NCBI GenBank assembly: GCA_028641055.1
Contig: CM054057.1
Coordinates: 725,930,484-725,994,483, forward strand
Source of the DNA: Alopecurus myosuroides
Taxonomy: Eukaryota > Streptophyta > Magnoliopsida > Poales > Poaceae
Direction of reading: 5' to 3'
Length of the DNA: 64,000 nt
The notes beneath the pieces were generated by a model. The model was not told where the DNA came from. It ran no database searches and saw only the letters and a program-made list of their open reading frames with translations. Shown here piece after piece: positions 12,826-24,125 of the stretch. Every line of letters begins with the position of its first letter. Position 1 is the first letter of the stretch. The position numbers were made by a program, and so were the translations under genes.

Positions 12826-13479
12826 TCATCAATTTTTTGTACATGCTTGTCATCTGCTAGTTTCATTTATGTTCTATACATTCTTTTGATCTATTATTTT
12901 CATCTATTTTCTTTGCATGCTTGATAGGCAAGCAAAAAAGGGTGATGTCTCGATCTGCTTCAGAGGATGAGGATGAGGATGATAGTCAAGTTGTCATGCT
13001 AAAGAGTGGAAAGCATACTTTATCAAAGAATCCGAGCAACTGAGTGTGTAATCATGTTGAAGTTGTCATGATGAAGAGAAGGGTGATGCCCGTGTGTAAT
13101 CAAGTCTTTCAAAGTCTGAGCTTGAACCGCAGCTTGATGTGAATATGCGCAGAACAATTGCTTATATGAGGATGGCGAAAGCATAATCCAAGCAACTGAG
13201 GCTGAAGTTTGTAGTTGATATGGAAGACATTAGGAAGCAACAAGCTGCGCTAAAGAAATCTCAACTAGAAGGAGTTGCCCTACTTCAGATGTTGGCTGAG
13301 CAGATGCGTGGTCCTTGAAACTGTGGCTCTGTATGTTGGTTTGATATTCCGTGAGAAAAACTAAGTCTTTGATGTCTGTTATGTGGTTTGCTTTTCTGCC
13401 TGTGTGCAATTGGCAATTATAACGATGATGTAACCACCAAAATAGCACCAAAACCGACATCATAGTAACGTAACGTAAA

Positions 13480-13980
13480 AGTCCGTCAAGGCAAATACTT
13501 ACACGTGGCGATGTATGCCCAGCCCACGTGTCCTACTATGAGTGGGCGATTCGACGACATAAATATAACTTCCCCGACACGGTGATGACATCACCCAAAT
13601 ATGAGACGGGAAAAAACGTCATGGAAAAGACGTTGCGTGGCACCATTTGGTTTGTGCACGTGCCACGAGTTTAGGGACGGAAAAAAAACGTCGCTGGGTA
13701 GCCCGCGACGAGCAGATTTCGTCCCAGAAGAAGGCGACGTGGCGCTATTTTGTTTCCATGTGGCGTATTTTGAACTGTCCACATGGTTTCGCCAGATTGG
13801 TAGAGACCCGCGACGGAAAAAATGTCTCTGGCTAGCCCGGGACGAACAGATTTCGTCCTAGAAGAAGGCAATGTGGAACCATTTGTTTCCATGTGGCATA
13901 TTTCGATTGGTCCACATGGTTTCACCTCACTGGTCAAGACTCGTGACGTAAAAAAAAGTTCCCACGTTTGCCATGTCATC
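13480..13980. repeat. Imperfect tandem repeat, about 135-bp period, CACTA-like subterminal character
   Basis: GACGGAAAAAA...GTAGCCCGCGACGAGCAGAT...TTCGTCCCAGAAGAAGGC near 13,676 recurs near 13,812, and CATGTGGC...TTT...TCCACATGGTTTC also recurs. Dense CGTC/GACG words resemble CACTA subterminal regions, but no CACTA terminus is visible. Confidence 0.45.
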
Positions 13981-14277
13981 TGATTACGATAACGGCCGTT
14001 AGAACCTCGTTTGCCACGTGTCGCCTCATAGCGAAGAAATAAAAACGTTGATGCTTATTCTGCTTAGTCCGTATGGCCCTACTGGTGGCGACGATTTGTT
14101 GAATGTTGCAGATATCCTTGACGGTTTTAGGTTCATATAAACGTCGCAGACTCGTCCCTGACAGTCGATCTGATACGTTTTCATTTCGTCCTGCAAAACG
14201 TACCGGATTTCCCTTAGCGACGGTTTGGAGCTCATCCGCAACGTTAGAGAAACGTCCCAGACCGCGCGGAATTTGGT

Positions 14278-14590
14278 AGTGTAACTTCCATCTTGGTAAC
14301 CCATCTTGGTAACTTCCATCTTGGTAATCCATCTTGGTAATCCATCTCGGTAACCCAACTTGGTAACTTCCATCTTGGTAATCCATCTTGGTAACTTCCA
14401 TCTTGGTAACCCATCTTGGTAACTTCCATCTTGGTAACCCATCTTGGTAACTTCCATCTTGGTAATCCATCTTGGTAACTTCCATCTTGGTAATCCATCT
14501 TGCTAACTTCCATCTTGGTAACTCATCTTGGTAACTTCCATCTCGGTAATCCATCTTGGTAATCCATCTTGGTAACCCATCTGGGTAACT
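14278..14590. repeat. Minisatellite of 13- and 15-bp units
   Basis: About 22 units alternating AACTTCCATCTTGGT (15 bp) and AAYCCATCTTGGT (13 bp), with a few substitutions. It reads open on the minus strand as repeats of PRWKLPRWITKMEVTK, which is a by-product of the repeat. It ends about 50-60 bp before the second satellite block. Confidence 0.9.
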
Positions 14591-14649
14591 TCCATCTTGG
14601 TCACTATTTAAGACCAAGTTTTACCCTACTCGGGGGTATCCCTCCGACA

Positions 14650-16690
14650 CCCACTCCTTGTGTTATGGCTTCACCGGCGTTAGAATTTCTATGGAGGGTT
14701 CCAGGACTACTTAGAGCCCAAAACTTCTGGATCCGGCTGAACGGGGGGAATCTTGCCAATAGGTGGGCCCTACCACTGTCTTGGGTGTTCCTTGGGCCTA
14801 ACATAACACAACCAAGCAATTGGTTCCACTTTGCTACCCCTTCCGTCTCACGTAGAGGGGCTAGAACGGCAATTCCTTCTTTTCCCCAACGGGGCTAGGA
14901 TTTCTCCGGAGAGGGGCTCCGGAGCGTCTGAATGCCACCAAGTCCCTTGGTATGTCATACCATGTGTGCTAGTGTGGAATGTGTCTTGTATTCCCAAGAT
15001 TCCCTCACTCCCTGTGTTATGGCTTCACCGGTGTCGGATTCTCTATGGCGGGTTCCATGACTTCTTAGAACCCGAAACTCCCGAATCTGGCAGACAGGGG
15101 GAATCTTGCCAATATGTGAGCCCTACCGCTGTCTTGGGTGTTCCTTGGGCCTAAACTGACACAATCAAGAAGTTGGTTCCCCTTTTCTACACCCTTCCGG
15201 CTCGCGTAGAGGGGCCAGAACGGCAGTTCCGTCTTTTTCCCCAACGGGGCTAGGGTTTCTCCGGAGAGGGGCCCCGGAGCGTCTGAATGCCACCAAGTCC
15301 CATGGTATGTCATACGATGTGTGCTAGAGTGTGTCATGTGTCTTGTATTCCCAAGATTCCCTCACTCCCTATGTTATGGCTTCACCGGCGTTGGATTCTC
15401 TATGGCGGGTTCCAGGACTACTTAGAGCCTGAAACTCCCGGATCTAGCGGAACGGGGGGAATCTTGCCAATAGGTGGGCCCTACCACTATCTTGGGTGTT
15501 CCTTGGGCCGAACCTAACACAACCAAGAAATTTGTTCCTCTTTGATGCCCTCTTCCGGCTCACGTAGAGGGGCTAGAACTGTAGTTTCGTCTTTTTCACC
15601 ATCTGGGCTAGGATTTCTCCGGAGAGGGGCTCCGGAGCGTTGAATTTCACCAAGTCACATGGTATGTCATATCATGTCTGCTACAGTGTGGCATGTGTCT
15701 TGAATTCCCAAGATTCCCTCACTCCCTATGTTATGCCTTCATCGGCGTCAGATTCTCTATGGCAGATTTTGGGATTACTTAAAGCCCAATACTCTCGGAT
15801 CTGGCGGAACGGGGGATCTTGCCAATAGGTGGGCCCTACCACTGTCTTGGGTGTTCCTTGGGCCTAACCTAACACAAACAAGCAATTCGTTCCGCTTTGC
15901 TACCCCCTTCCGACTCACGTAGAGGGGCCAGAACGATAGTTCCGTCTTTTTCCCGAGCGGGGCTAGGGTTTCTCCGGAGAGGGGCTCTCGAGCATCTGAA
16001 TGCAACCTAGGGCCATTGTATGCCATACCACGTGTGCTAGAGTGTGGCATGTGTCTTTTCTGTCAAGATTACCTCACTCCCTGTGTTATGGCTTCACCGG
16101 CGTCGGATTCTCTATGACGCATTCTAGGACTACTTAGAGCCCGAAATTCCCGGATCTAGCGGAACGGGGGGAATCTTGCCAATAGGTGGGCCCCACCAAT
16201 ATCTTGGGTGTTCCTTGGGCCTAACCTAACACAACCAAGCATTTGGTTCCACTTTGCTACCCCCTTCCGGTTCACGTAGAGGGGCCAGAACGTCAGTCCC
16301 GTCTTTTTCCCCATCGGGGCTAGGGTTTTTCCGGAGAGGGGCTCCGGAGTGTCTGAATGCCACCAAGTCCCATGGTATGCCATAACATGTGTTCTAGAGT
16401 GTGGCATGTGTCTTGTATGCCCAAGATTACCTCACTCCCTGTGTTATGGCTTCACCGGCGTTGGATTCTCTATGGCGGGTTCCAGAACTACTTAGAGCCC
16501 GAAACTCCCGGATCTGGCGGAACAGGGGGGTCTTTCCAATAGGTGGCCCTACCACTGTCTTGGGTGTTCCTTGGGCCTAACCTAACACAACAAATCAATT
16601 GGTTCCACTTTGCTACCCCTTTCCGTCTCACTGGCGTCGGATTCTATCTCGCGGGTTCCAGGAGAGGGGGCCTAGGGTGTCTCCAGAGAG
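14650..16690. repeat. Satellite-like tandem array B, about 5.7 monomers of about 357 bp
   Basis: Same monomer as array A, with markers at 14,946, 15,301, 15,658, 16,014 and 16,371 (spacing 355-357). The monomers form their own subtype: CACTCCCTGTGTTATGGCTT replaces the CTCGCTCTCTGTGTTAGGGC type of array A, and GGAGCGTCTGAATGCCACC is shared within the block. The last monomer is scrambled near 16,620-16,690. Confidence 0.9.
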
Positions 16691-16699
16691 GAGGCTCCG

Positions 16700-17472
16700 A
16701 AGCGTTAAAATCTTGTCAATAAACTTATTGAGTTTAATTACTTGCTAATATTATTAATAATAATTGTTTTAATAATATTGTATAAAAGAAAAATTGCAAA
16801 TACGAGGATTTTTTTTAATCATTGCCGTGTGTATGCAGGAGCTTAGCGGGTGTGCAATATTTCACATCTATGTCAATACCTAGTTATTTTGCATTCAAAT
16901 GTTTCAATTCTCATGTGTTTCTTTCTTTCTCTCGTGGTCTAGATGGATGGGAGCTAGGAGCGGACATCTGTGGCATGAGGACTTCTCGTATGCTTCCATT
17001 TGTCATGCTACATTGATGTAATGATGAATTCGCTGTAAATAATGATGTTATGGATGAATTTTGATGTTATGAATGATATTTTTTGTGTTTTGATGCATTT
17101 CGGATGATATGTGTGTTGCTGGGATGATAATGGTTGCTGAAATACTATATTGCAAATGTTTTGTCATTTTGAACTGAAATGTTTTAGCAAAACAAAAAAG
17201 GTAAATTTTCGACCTCTTTGTCGTGTGCTAGCATACGGTAAAGAAATTTTCACTCTTTGCCGTGTGCTAGCACACAGCAAAGAGGACACGTGGAGCCAGA
17301 TTGTAGAATCTGGCATTTTTTGTCACTCTTTGCCGCTGGCACACGACAAAGAGACAAGAATCTTTGTCGAGTGCAAGCACACGGGAAAGATTGGCACGGA
17401 TGACACAATTGGGGAGGGGGGATGGGGCCCACCTGTCAGGTCGTTGCCGTGTGCTAGCACACGGCAAAGAGC
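16700..17472 (+). mobile_element. CACTA element end with TTTGCCGTGTG subterminal repeats, truncated
   Basis: From about 17,210 the words TTTGTCGTGTGCTAGCA, TTTGCCGTGTGCTAGCACAC and their complements recur in both orientations, as in subterminal regions of a large grass CACTA group (Caspar-like). The AT-rich part before it (16,700-17,200, ATGATGTTATGAATG-type words) is typical of the adjoining internal DNA. The end is cut at 17,473, where another CACTA terminus begins, so this element was the insertion target. Confidence 0.6.
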
Positions 17473-17929
17473 CACTAGTGGAGGGCACCTATTTTTCCCC
17501 GGTTGGGGGGGGGCTTACGCACCGGCTGCCCAACCGGGTTTCGCAAACTCGGGCTAAAGGCCCCCCCTAATGACCCGGTGGTTGTTACATGTGCTCTTTT
17601 GCCCACGTGTGCTCTGCGCAGCGTGCAGGCATGCACCCTTTTACCCCGGTTGGTAACACCAGCCGGGGCAAAAGGTTCTCTGCCGCTGTAGAGCTTTGGC
17701 ATATTTCTTTTTGGTGCTGTTTTCGGGTGTTATTTATGTGTTGTTTTCTTTTCGGTGAGGCGTAAATGACATATTTTTTGCACATCGACAGTAATCATCA
17801 TACAAATCATTGCATTCAATGATATTATCAAAAGATAATTACATTGATCTCAATTAGATCATTACATATGAATAGAGTTATACACATTGAGATCATTACA
17901 TGCAGATCATTGTTTATATTTAATAATGG

Positions 17930-18800
17930 AATGTTCCATTTGGAGCTATGACTTCCTTCAGCAGAAAACCCGCCAATTCCTCTTGAAGTGCTTCTAATCG
18001 GTCTGCCGGTAGGAGCTCCTCTCATAGATCGTGCAGGGTTATATTTGTCCTTCTGCCCAACCGCTCATTCACGATTATCCTTATGTTCTCCATGACAAAG
18101 AAGCCACATAAATTTGTTCCATATGGCTGCTGAGGGCACTTTACGAGAAATATAATTGAATCAAATAATGCTCAAGGAATTAAACAGAGATGCGTGAATG
18201 TAGAAAGTACTACTTACGATGAGTGTGTCAAATTTCATATCCAACTTCGTTAAACCGGGTTGTTGCTTCCTGAACCGCTTCCAAGCCATGTCCGGGAAAT
18301 AAAAAAAAATATGGGTCATGGTACGATAATGATTGAACAAAAGGGGACAGTGTAGTGCGACAACGATTAAACTTACTTTGTGAGCATTGAAATAATGGGC
18401 TTGTACTCCTTTTGGCCTTTATCCATAGAGTCCATGAGATCAACTACTCTAGTGTAAAAGTGACTGTTGAAAAGAATCCAGTGAAAACTGCACACGCGTT
18501 TATATACATAGTCACGCATAAACTCATCAATTACACTTAACACCGACTTAGCAAAGTAGAAATGTGAAGGAATATGCATAAGACAGAAACATAGTATTTC
18601 ACTACAGCGAAATTGTTTCCTCAAAAACATAACGATGTTATCCTCTGTCGCTTCAGGGTATTCCACTAAAATGTAACCATTGATGACATATGGGTCAATG
18701 AACCCAATGCCACCGTTTCCATTACATTCCCAAATCTTCATCCTGCATAATATATATCGTGCAGTGAGCATAATATATATAAGAAGCAATGATCAAACTA
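17930..18800 (-). pseudogene. Ulp1-like (C48 cysteine protease) portion of a CACTA accessory gene
   Basis: Three minus-strand pieces in order. The first (about 18,789-18,375) holds GFIDPYVIN, FHWILF and VVDLMDSMDKGQKEY and runs into a good donor (AA|GTAAGT near 18,376). The second (about 18,290-18,225) reads AWKRFRKQQPGLTKLDMKFD. The third (about 18,130-17,935) reads YGTNLCGFFVMENIR and later ADRLEALQEELAGFLLKEV. His (FHW), Asp (MDS) and Cys (NLCG) correspond to the catalytic residues of the Ulp1/SENP family. Such domains are known in CACTA and Mutator-like elements of plants. An in-frame stop after NITLHDL breaks the last piece. Substrate and role are unknown. It probably formed one gene with the pieces at 19,083-21,526. 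Confidence 0.6.
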
Positions 18801-19082
18801 GCTGAGGTAGATACTTACAGACAATAGGTGCTGATGAGCGATTGTCAATTATAGAAGAAAAAAAGATCTTCAAAAATCAATACAGACCGAGTCATCGTGG
18901 AAGTAATCCTCTTCTTTAACTTCACCATGACTTGGTCTAGCCCCTCCTTTACGGTCTGGGTATACCACGTATGCAGTTGGCGCTTGAGTGTTGTCAAAGA
19001 GTTGAGCTGGTCAGATCTGACGAGAGACTTCCCTAATCATATTTCCACGCCAATTCAGCCGGTTCGAAGTTGTCGGATTGTC

Positions 19083-21526
19083 TTAGGAGTTGGTCAACTT
19101 ATATACTACACTCTCTGGCAAACCTCGCAGCTGCTTCCAGATCAACTTGATTGGAGGGAGTCTGTGCAGTGTCCAGCACCTTGAGCGGGGGGGGGGGGGG
19201 GGCGATTGTTTTGGCTGCTTCCCGAGCTGGGGAATTGTTTTCCTCGCCTTCTTGACTTTGTTATAAGTCATCAATAATCCGTGATCATAGTCAGATGGCA
19301 GATTCATCTGAACTTGGTATGGCATCTCCAGCATGTTCTTGAAGTGCTTCTTCACAGCCGGATCTATTGGTTCCTTTGGCGGCTCTGAGGTTTTATTTTC
19401 CCACGCAGCCATCTGACGTTTCGTGTCCGCGGTCACCCACTCGTCGGTCTCCTCGTCATTCATATGGTAAGACAACTTTTTTTTACAGCGGCTTGGCTTT
19501 CATCTTCGGAGCACGTTTGTTCTTCGGGGAAGACTTAGAGGCAGCAGCCTTCCGCTTAGAGGACTAAGTGGGCGGTGGAGTCGGCTCACGCATCGGAGAT
19601 TGAGCCGGACTCGGGCTGCTGACGTCCATGGCTTCGACGTGTGCTGGAGATGATGTAGCCGCCGGACTGCGTCTCGGAGAAGTAGGTGGTGGTGTACTGC
19701 ATCTCGGAGAAGTAGGTGGCAGTGGTGGCGGCGGTGGACTGCGTCTCGGAGAAGTAGGTGATTCTGCTGTCGGTGGACTGCGTCTTGGAGAAGTATGTGC
19801 ATCTGCTGGCGGTGGACTGCGTCTCGGAGAAGCAGGTGGCGGTGGTGGCGGTGGACTGCGTCTCGGAAACACTATGGCATTCTTTTTCCATTGAATGATG
19901 GAATTGCCGGCCTCTCCCAACGTCTCTACCCCATCACCTCCGGGGATGTCGAGCCGTAGTATCCTCCAATCTAGCTGAACATCATCCACACCAACACGAG
20001 CATAGCCAGCCGTGATCGGACGACCATGGCAGGTCACTCCCTCTACACAAGGTAAAGCGTAGCCGTCCGCCACCTTGATGGGTACGTTCGAGATCGACAC
20101 GCATAGCTCACAGCTTGTCTTCTCCTTGATTGCTTCCACGACCTCCGTCTGTGCAGCGGCATCAACAATCATAACTGCACGCTAGCCGGTACCTCCGTTG
20201 ATGCCACACTGCTCCGGCGTTGAGATGGGTTTGTTTTGTCAAATGTAGTGTCTTTATCATGGGAGAGCCATGCACTAAGCTCATCAATCTGCTTTTGCTG
20301 CCTCATCACTGCGGCTTCCAAGACACCAACCCGTTCTACGACCTACGCCTCCTTCTTTTTTTTCCTCTCTCTCGGCTTCTATATGGATAGACACAATCTT
20401 CCGGCTTGAAGCCAAAGCACCACAGATATCGTCCTTTGCCTCGTTTCCAGCCGCCATGTTCTGGATTCCTGAGGGATTTTGTAAGCTCGTCATTCTCTCG
20501 ATCTGGCTTGAACTCTCCCTCTTTAACCTCTTTGAACACTTTCTCAAGTGCCGCAAAGGGGACCTTTATTTTTTCAGTCATAATAAGGTGTCCTTCTGCG
20601 TCAAACATCGCCCCATGCCCAAGCAACCAATTCCTTGACCTCCGCGGAAAATCCTGTGTACCTGGAATGATCCCCTGCTCTCGCAGTTCTGCCTCGAGTT
20701 TGTCAAACTTAGGCACTGCAACTCTGTAGCCACCTGAACCCATCTTATGGTGATATACCTTCCTCCCCGCATTTGCCGCATTCTTGGCTGACCTTCTCTT
20801 CCCCTTTTCTGATTCCTTGTACACCAGAAATGCTGGCCAGTGTGCCTTCTGCTTCTCAGGCAGCCCCTCAAATTTTGGGACTTATTTTTTCTTCTGATAT
20901 TCCTTCCATAATATTTTCTTGTAGGCATTGAAAGCCTCGGCCATCTTCTTCAGAGCCCAGTGCATCACTGCGTCGCGCATTGCCTTTTGTGTCTTGGCGG
21001 TATCACATTCTGGGAGACTGAAATGGTTCATCGGCTTGTCGAAGATAGCTTGTTTTGACCGTTCTGAGACTAATAAAACTGCCAGATTGTCAGGATCGTC
21101 TTCGTCCTTTGCTGGCTAATTCCATTCTTCAACACTTATCGAGATCACGTCCCTGACAATAACTCCACATTGGCTTGTAAACTTAGTTGCTGTCTTGAGA
21201 GGACAAGCAGGTTCGCTGGATCGATAGACTTGCTCGATTAGCAGATACACTTTCGAGCTCATCTCTTGAGCCGGGCCTCGTTTCGACCTCTTGGTAGACG
21301 ATGTCGATGAAGTAGGTTCCACGACCTTCACTAAGGCTTGTTCATCACTGCTTTTCTCCGGTACCACATCCGGTCCTTGCAATTGCTCTTCTTCCTCCAT
21401 TCCCTGACCTGATTCATTCATGTACTGCGAGCCGTCGTCTTCCCCTCCACCGTCATTGGGTCCACCGGGGAGTGTACTTTCTTCTATTATCGCGAACAGC
21501 TGTTCTTCACCCTCTCTGTCGTCCAT
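19083..21526 (-). pseudogene. CACTA (En/Spm-Ptta type, Transposase_24-like) accessory protein gene, decayed
   Basis: It starts at 21,526 (MDDREGEEQLF) with an acidic N-terminus. One frame then runs through stops at about 21,116 and 20,880: FDKPMNHFSLPECDTAKTQK, then KNAANAGRKVYHHKMGSGGY, RENDELTKSLRNPEHGGWKR. This is the signature of plant Ptta/En/Spm accessory proteins. A further piece (20,172-19,564) carries CVEGVTCHGRPITAGYARV, LDIPGGDGVETLGEAGNSI and a repeated TSPRRSPPP region built on a coding minisatellite (19,640-19,880). The next piece (19,475-19,083) has ETDEWVTADTKRQMAAWE and PPKEPIDPAVKKHF. Two in-frame stops, later frame changes and a 16-G run at 19,187-19,202 show it is dead. 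No transposase is visible in this element. Confidence 0.65.
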
Positions 21527-22160
21527 AGCTCAACTAATACAAATGGAAGATAAAATACATTAGTAAGTTATAAATTCTCTTGGAAAAATAATATTCCACT
21601 AAACAATCATCACAACAGTACACATACTAGTGAAAACAATATTGCATGTTGTTCCTGTTAAGAGGTACTACATGCGGTGGTATACAGGCGATGAAAGTTA
21701 AACACAAAGGAACACATTACTTCCGTCATTCTCCGAAATCAAGTTGGACCTTCATATTTTGTGCTTATTACGAGGTAGTATACATGATGGCGATACGGAG
21801 AAGGATGAAGACAAGGGGTTCTGAACTTCGTTGAAACTTAAAAAAATCACATACCTAAGTGTTTGTGAGACCAAACAAAGTTGGACCATTTCGTGCACAT
21901 ACATAATGGGGACATTCTTCATAACCCCGGACGGGGCTATGCAAAATATCACCATTACGTATATGTACCAAACGGTGCAACTCAGTTCTGATCTCTAACA
22001 TACGTGACGTTCCTTAGTTCCAACCGAAACCCTCATCTTAATCCTTTCCCCGGATCACCACCGCCATCAGTACCTCTTAAACGGCACAAAACGACACTAC
22101 CCTCAGACCCAGTCCAGGCGCCCTGATCCTTCGAGGGAGTCCAGAGCACCGTCCGGCGGT

Positions 22161-22565
22161 AGTGACGACGACGACGACTACGATGACTACGAGTCGGAGT
22201 ACTATAGGCCTAGGCAGGAGTATGACTAGCAGATCAGATCCACTCTTGCCGAGTAAACTTGCGACTCGAACGGGGCATAACAGATGTAGCATTCCGGATC
22301 ATCCATGTCATGTATGAAAATATTGCAGATGTCTCCCTCTTCTTCTTGATTGGTGGGATTCAGACACCATCCAAGGAAGAAGAAGAGGAAGAGATCTGCA
22401 ATGTTTTCACACATGATATGGATAATTTGAAATGCTACATCTGTTATGCCCCGTTCGAGTCGCAAGTTTACTCGGCAAGAGTGGATCTGATCTGCTAGTC
22501 ATACTCCTACCTAGGCCTATAGTACTCCGACTCGTAGTCGTCGTAGTCGCCGCCGTCGTCGTCAC
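22161..22565. repeat. Palindrome: inverted repeat with about 185-bp arms
   Basis: The left arm (22,161-22,346) and right arm (22,379-22,565) are inverted copies, for example GACTACGAGTCGGAGTACTA on the left against TAGTACTCCGACTCGTAGTC on the right. The loop is about 32 bp. Outer parts of both arms encode the C-terminus ...YESEYYRPRQEYD-stop of the gene family also seen, broken, at 25,087-25,590. The twin open stretches on both strands are consequences of this symmetry, not separate genes. Confidence 0.8.
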
Positions 22566-22679
22566 TATCGTTTCCCTCTTAGTTCCCCTTGGTTTCCTCT
22601 TCGTTCCCCTCGGTTCCCTCATGTTTCTCTCACTCATGTATCCGGTGATTACATGTGCTCGATGTTTTGGATTTAGAAA

Positions 22680-22975
22680 ATATGAACAACTAATAAAAAC
22701 TAACAAAAAAACTAACGCAAAAAAATACTATCAACTAATAACAACTAACAACTAATGATAAAAAATAGTATGAACAAGAATTAACAAGTAATAACAACAA
22801 ACAGTAAAAAACCTAACGCTAAAAATACTAATAGTAAAAACTAATAATAAAACTAATACTAAAACTAAACTAAATATAAAACTAAAAAAGTAATACTAAT
22901 ACTAAAACTAAAACTAAAAAAACTAAAACAGTATTAAGAGTAAAACTAATACTAAAATTAACTAAAACAAAAAAA
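22680..22975. repeat. Low-complexity AACTAA/ATACTAA tract
   Basis: About 300 bp made of short A-rich words (AACTAATA, AAAACTAA). No gene. Confidence 0.8.
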
Positions 22976-23289
22976 ATTGATCTCGCGCGTGGTGAGGGCC
23001 AGTGGCCGGCGCCGGCCGCTCACCTCGAGGGCGCAGGCGTGAGTTGAACGGCGGCGAGCAGTACGGGGCTGAGGAGCACCACGGCGAGCAGTACGGCGAC
23101 GAGCAGTACTAGGCGCGGGTGCGGGCTCGGGGGGGAGAGGGGGTGGCGCGCTATCCAGCGGCGCGGCGCGCCGTGTCCGACGGCGCGGAAATCCGGCAGC
23201 CTGACGGCGCTGTGGTGATTTCTGCGTCGTCTGGGACTTCGTCGTTCTGCGGGGGTTTGCACCGGGCGGAGCAACCGCCCGGGGTTATA

Positions 23290-23470
23290 TTGTGGGAGGC
23301 CTTTTGTCCCGGTTGGTAACTCCAACCGGGGCAAAAGGGTGTCTTTTACCCTGGTTGGTGCCACCAACCGGGGCAAAAGGGGGAGGTGGTCCCTCGCTTG
23401 CCCGCGCACCTCCCTCTTTTTTTTCCCGGTTGGTGGCACCAACCGTGGTAAAAGGCCAAAAATTTCATTT
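23290..23470. repeat. CACTA subterminal repeats
   Basis: Three inverted units of the type TTTTGTCCCGGTTGGTAACT-CCAACCGGGGCAAAAGG, also with GGTGCCACCAACC. They match the block beside the 17,473 terminus. Confidence 0.7.
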
Positions 23471-23539
23471 TTTTCCCTGCCGCCATTTTTTCCCTGCCAC
23501 ATTTCAAATACAATTTCAAATACTTTTTCAAATAGACTT

Positions 23540-23945
23540 CAAATGGTTTTGAATTTGGAGAAACTTTCAATATGAAAATTTAAATTGCGTAAACAATTCA
23601 AATACATTTTCTGTTTTAAAAATTAACTATTCTGACTATTTAAACTAGTAACAATTTTTGAATTTTCAAACATTTTAAAAAACCTAGTTTATGAATGATT
23701 TCAAATGTGGAGAAACTTTCAGTATGAAAAGTGTTTAAAATTGCGTAAACATTTCAAATACATTTTATGTTTTAAAAATTAATTATTCTAACTATTTAAA
23801 CTAGTAACAATTTTAGAATTTTTAAAATTTAAAAAACCCTAGTTTATGAATGGTTTCGAATTTGAAGAAACTTCCAATATAAAAGTGTTTAAAATTGCGT
23901 AAACATTTCAAATACATTTTCGGTTTTAAAAAATAAATATTCTAA
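23540..23945. repeat. AT-rich tandem repeat, about 153-bp period, 2.7 copies
   Basis: GAAACTTTCAATATGAAAA near 23,560 recurs near 23,713 and 23,866 in variant form. Each time it is followed by AAATTGCGTAAAC, TCAAATACATTTT and CTATTTAAACTAGTAACAAT. Confidence 0.75.
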
Positions 23946-24037
23946 CTATGAAAAGTGAGGCGCGGGACTTGGGCCGCGTGGCGCGGGTGTTGTGCCACGT
24001 GGCGCGAGAGTTGTGCCGCGTGGCCGCGAGCGCGCGG

Positions 24038-24044
24038 TATAAAA
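24038..24044 (+). promoter_or_regulatory. TATA box before the AP2-like pseudogene
   Basis: TATAAAA in GCGCGGTATAAAATGCC, 88 bp before the ATG at 24,126, with a CT-rich leader between them. Confidence 0.5.
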
Positions 24045-24125
24045 TGCCGCTCCTCGAGCGTCTGCTCCTCTCCACGCGTCCACTCCTCTCCCTCTCTCCT
24101 CTCCACGCACCGCTGCGCCGCCACC

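Larger units (their letters stand above)
11991..13316 (+). pseudogene. Fragmentary gene resembling transposon-borne accessory proteins
   Basis: An open stretch at 11,991-12,275 contains EEERARSIMANNAKMHELGVK, followed by a Lys/Asp/Glu-rich tail. Similar 'ER..I..NN..L..LG' openings occur in grass proteins linked to CACTA-type transposons (family knowledge, from memory). A second acidic, Lys-rich piece follows an AG acceptor near 12,932 (SASEDEDEDDSQVVMLKSG) and ends in a stop at about 13,043. A third piece near 13,222-13,316 reads RKQQAALKKSQLEGVALLQ, a likely coiled coil, and stops at 13,316. Stops and frame changes separate the pieces. No catalytic domain is visible. Confidence 0.3.
10551..13460. 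mobile_element. DNA interrupting the satellite array: probable decayed transposon segment
   Basis: This stretch resembles neither satellite block. It holds a GC-rich leader-like part (10,930-11,040), a Ser/Arg/Pro-rich open stretch built from repeated CACCTCGCC-like words (11,015-11,590), a short gene-like piece (11,991-12,275) with a possible later exon (12,932-13,050), half Stowaway elements and a local duplication. No terminal inverted repeats or target duplication could be found. I infer a decayed DNA transposon, class uncertain. Confidence 0.35.

Noticed and set aside
13976..14617. Minus-strand protein of repeated PRWKLPRWITKMEVTK
   Set aside because: It is a translation of the 13/15-bp minisatellite, open in several frames.
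19187..19202. Run of 16 G as a functional quadruplex
   Set aside because: It sits in a dead gene, and such runs are often expansion or sequencing artefacts. It would need read-level checking.
22226..22498. Two almost identical small proteins on opposite strands
   Set aside because: They arise from the symmetry of the palindrome.
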